Shown piece after piece: positions 63,023 to 64,000 of a stretch of 64,000 nucleotides of DNA; position 1 is the stretch's first letter; each line of letters starts with the position of its first letter. The notes under the pieces are model-generated. The model saw only the letters and a program-made list of their open reading frames with translations. It did not search any database and was not told the DNA's origin. The stretch spans positions 95,928 through 159,927 of the forward strand of contig NZ_MWUJ01000008.1 of assembly GCF_002210225.1 (NCBI RefSeq). The letters run 5' to 3'. Position numbers and translations under genes: made by a program. Source of the DNA: Geofilum rhodophaeum. GTDB lineage: Bacteria > Bacteroidota > Bacteroidia > Bacteroidales > Marinilabiliaceae.

Positions 63023-63394
63023 ATGACAAAAGCGACTTCCGCCATCCTGAGCCTTTGTCTCCTGAGCGTATTCGGCCATTTCATTCAGGCCCAAAAACCA
63101 GATTTACAAGGCCACCGTGGAGCCAGAGGCTTACTCCCCGAAAACACCATTCCTTCGATGCTAAAGGCCCTGGATATGGGCGCAAGCACGCTCGAACTGG
63201 ATGTAGTCATAAGTGCCGACCACCAGGTGGTGGTTTCCCACGAGCCCTGGATGAATCACGAAATTGCCACGCCTCCCTCGGGAGACGATTTGACCCAAGA
63301 AGATAAAGAGGACACCAACCTCTACCGCATGACTTATAGCGAAATTAAAAAATGGGATGTGGGACAAAAAGGGCACCCTGGTTTCCCGCTGTAA
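63023..63394 (+). pseudogene. Glycerophosphodiester phosphodiesterase, truncated by insertion
   Basis: The N-terminal 123 residues of an exported GDPD enzyme, which hydrolyses glycerophosphodiesters to glycerol-3-phosphate. It has a signal peptide (to QAQ) and the catalytic start LQGHRGARGLLPENT near residue 29. Metal ligands lie in STLELDVVIS near 55 and SHEPWMN near 72. The family continues for another 150-200 residues after KKWDVGQKGHPGFP, but here similarity stops at 63390 and a stop follows one codon later, where IS3 sequence begins. The remaining protein lacks most of the barrel and is surely inactive. Confidence 0.88.
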
Positions 63395-63672
63395 GTAGAA
63401 CAACACATTCAGCGGGCTTTAAAGCCCAAGTAGCTTTGGCTGCGCTCCAGGAGCGTGAGACTTTAGCAGAATTATCAAAGCGATTTGAAGTTCACCCAAC
63501 CATGATTTCCAAATGGAAGCAGGAGTTCGTAGCTCGATCCTCAGAGATCTTTGCTTCCAAGGCCCCCAAAGATGATTTTGAGGAAGAAAGGACCCACCTG
63601 TTTTCTAAGATAGGACAGCTTGAAATGGAGCGTGACTGGCTAAAAAAAACTTCAAAAAGGTTGGGACTATGA
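63391..63672 (+). pseudogene. IS3-family transposase OrfA, lacking its start
   Basis: Helix-turn-helix DNA-binding subunit of IS3 transposases, about 93 residues. VSRTTHSAGFKAQVALAAL... ERETLAELSKRFEVHPTMISKWKQEF is the usual OrfA N-terminus, followed by a leucine-zipper-like coil. The native ATG has been lost; a frame-compatible ATG at 63352 inside gdpD could give a chimeric start. A run of eight A at 63642-63649 is the likely site of the -1 frameshift that joins OrfA to OrfB in this family. Confidence 0.8.
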
Positions 63673-63953
63673 CAGAGTTAAAAGGTTATATATCAACTAA
63701 TGAGGAACTAAGTGTTCGGCAGCAATGCGAATTATTGGACATAGCGCCCAGTAGCTATTATTATAAGCCTAAAGGTGAAAGTTCGGAGAATCAGGAAATC
63801 ATGCGACTTATGGATGAGGAGTTTTTAGAGCATCCCACTCATGGCGTACTGCAAATGCAGGACTTCCTTTTTGCAATGGGCTTCTTGGTTAATCCAAAGA
63901 GAGTTAGACGGCTACTTCGCAAGATGAATATTATGGCCATCTATCCCATATAA
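63669..63953 (+). pseudogene. IS3-family transposase OrfB, 3'-truncated
   Basis: Only the N-terminal 94 residues of a roughly 280-residue DDE transposase. LSVRQQCELLDIAPSSYYYKPKG is the standard OrfB start, followed by HPTHGVLQMQDFL and NPKRVRRLLRKMNIMAIYP, after which the family usually continues with a basic residue and the DDE core. Here it ends IYPI and a stop, because the left end of another element starts. All catalytic residues are missing. It overlaps orfA by four bases (ATGA). Confidence 0.85.
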
Positions 63954-64000
63954 TACACCCCAAATATTAGACATCAAGTTAAGTTGAAAAAACATAACTT
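63949..64000 (+). mobile_element. Left end of a second IS3-family element, running off the window
   Basis: ATACACCCCAAATATTAGAC and the following AAGTTAAGTTGAAAAAACA match the relic at 17955-17904 (opposite orientation) with three differences over about 50 bases, and stop at the window edge. Its position explains the truncation of orfB. The rest of this copy lies outside the window. Confidence 0.75.

Larger units (their letters stand above)
63391..63953 (+). mobile_element. IS3-family element, truncated at both ends
   Basis: Contains orfA nearly whole and the first 94 codons of orfB. The left terminal repeat and upstream region, which the relic at 17841-17955 shows should be about 60 bases, are missing: gdpD sequence abuts orfA at codon 1-2. 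On the right, orfB is cut where a second element begins. The element therefore cannot transpose. Confidence 0.85.

Overview
The window looks like a chromosomal segment from a member of the Bacteroidota. The evidence is a T9SS type A sorting domain on a secreted pectin lyase, several TonB-dependent receptors, families typical of the phylum (DUF4249, DUF4876, DUF6850, DUF4857, DUF4922, multi-copy DUF349), and repeated matches to the Bacteroidota -7 promoter box TAnnTTTG upstream of genes. One of these has a perfect 19-base spacer to a TTTG -33 box (5217-5247). Placement near the marine or anaerobic Bacteroidales/Marinilabiliales is only an impression.

Layout. 1-11 kb holds housekeeping genes: sucA (cut by the left edge), an AddB-like Fe-S nuclease/helicase, trmD, a DUF349 protein, pyrG and yidC. 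11-18 kb holds a permuted-papain lipoprotein, a SLAC1/TehA-type channel, a three-gene thioredoxin group, a Crp/Fnr regulator, an orphan DUF4249 lipoprotein, a second thioredoxin reductase, and a nucleotidyltransferase whose 3' end runs into an insertion-sequence relic. 18.4-19.0 kb is a non-coding cluster of 130-bp tandem and related repeats. 19-25 kb is a probable cell-wall salvage module: a BadF-type sugar kinase divergent from a small membrane protein, a glycosyltransferase, a DUF4922 (GalT/HIT-like) protein, SpoIID and an AmpG-like permease. 25-31 kb holds serB, pepD, a patatin-like protein, an orphan ATP-grasp-like protein and small hypotheticals. 31.4-31.7 kb is a dense cluster of eight hairpins that runs into the 3' end of a large rhamnogalacturonan lyase (PL11). 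35-41 kb holds two chemoreceptors flanking a GT-C-like membrane protein.

41-50.6 kb is a co-directional module: TonB receptor, DUF4876, DUF6850, ABC ATPase, ABC permease, DUF4857, an OB-fold-like lipoprotein with a CKHSGKRC motif, and a PepSY membrane protein. It is probably a metal or metal-chelate uptake system. 52.3-55.5 kb is a thiamine salvage operon (thiM, thiE, tenA, thiD) under a TPP riboswitch with its own terminator. 55.5-62.8 kb, on the minus strand, is a B12 acquisition operon (COG2102 ATPase, btuF, btuC, btuD, btuB, DUF4198, PduO-type adenosyltransferase) under a full cobalamin riboswitch. A second, partial copy of the riboswitch 3' end lies just before btuB.

The right end is genomic debris: a gdpD gene broken by a 5'-truncated IS3-family element, itself cut by the left end of a second copy of a related element that runs off the window. 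The same left end is the relic at 17.84-17.95 kb. The candidates for something new are the wall-salvage module, the DUF4876/DUF6850/DUF4857 module, the hairpin cluster with paired compensatory changes, and the split cobalamin riboswitch arrangement.
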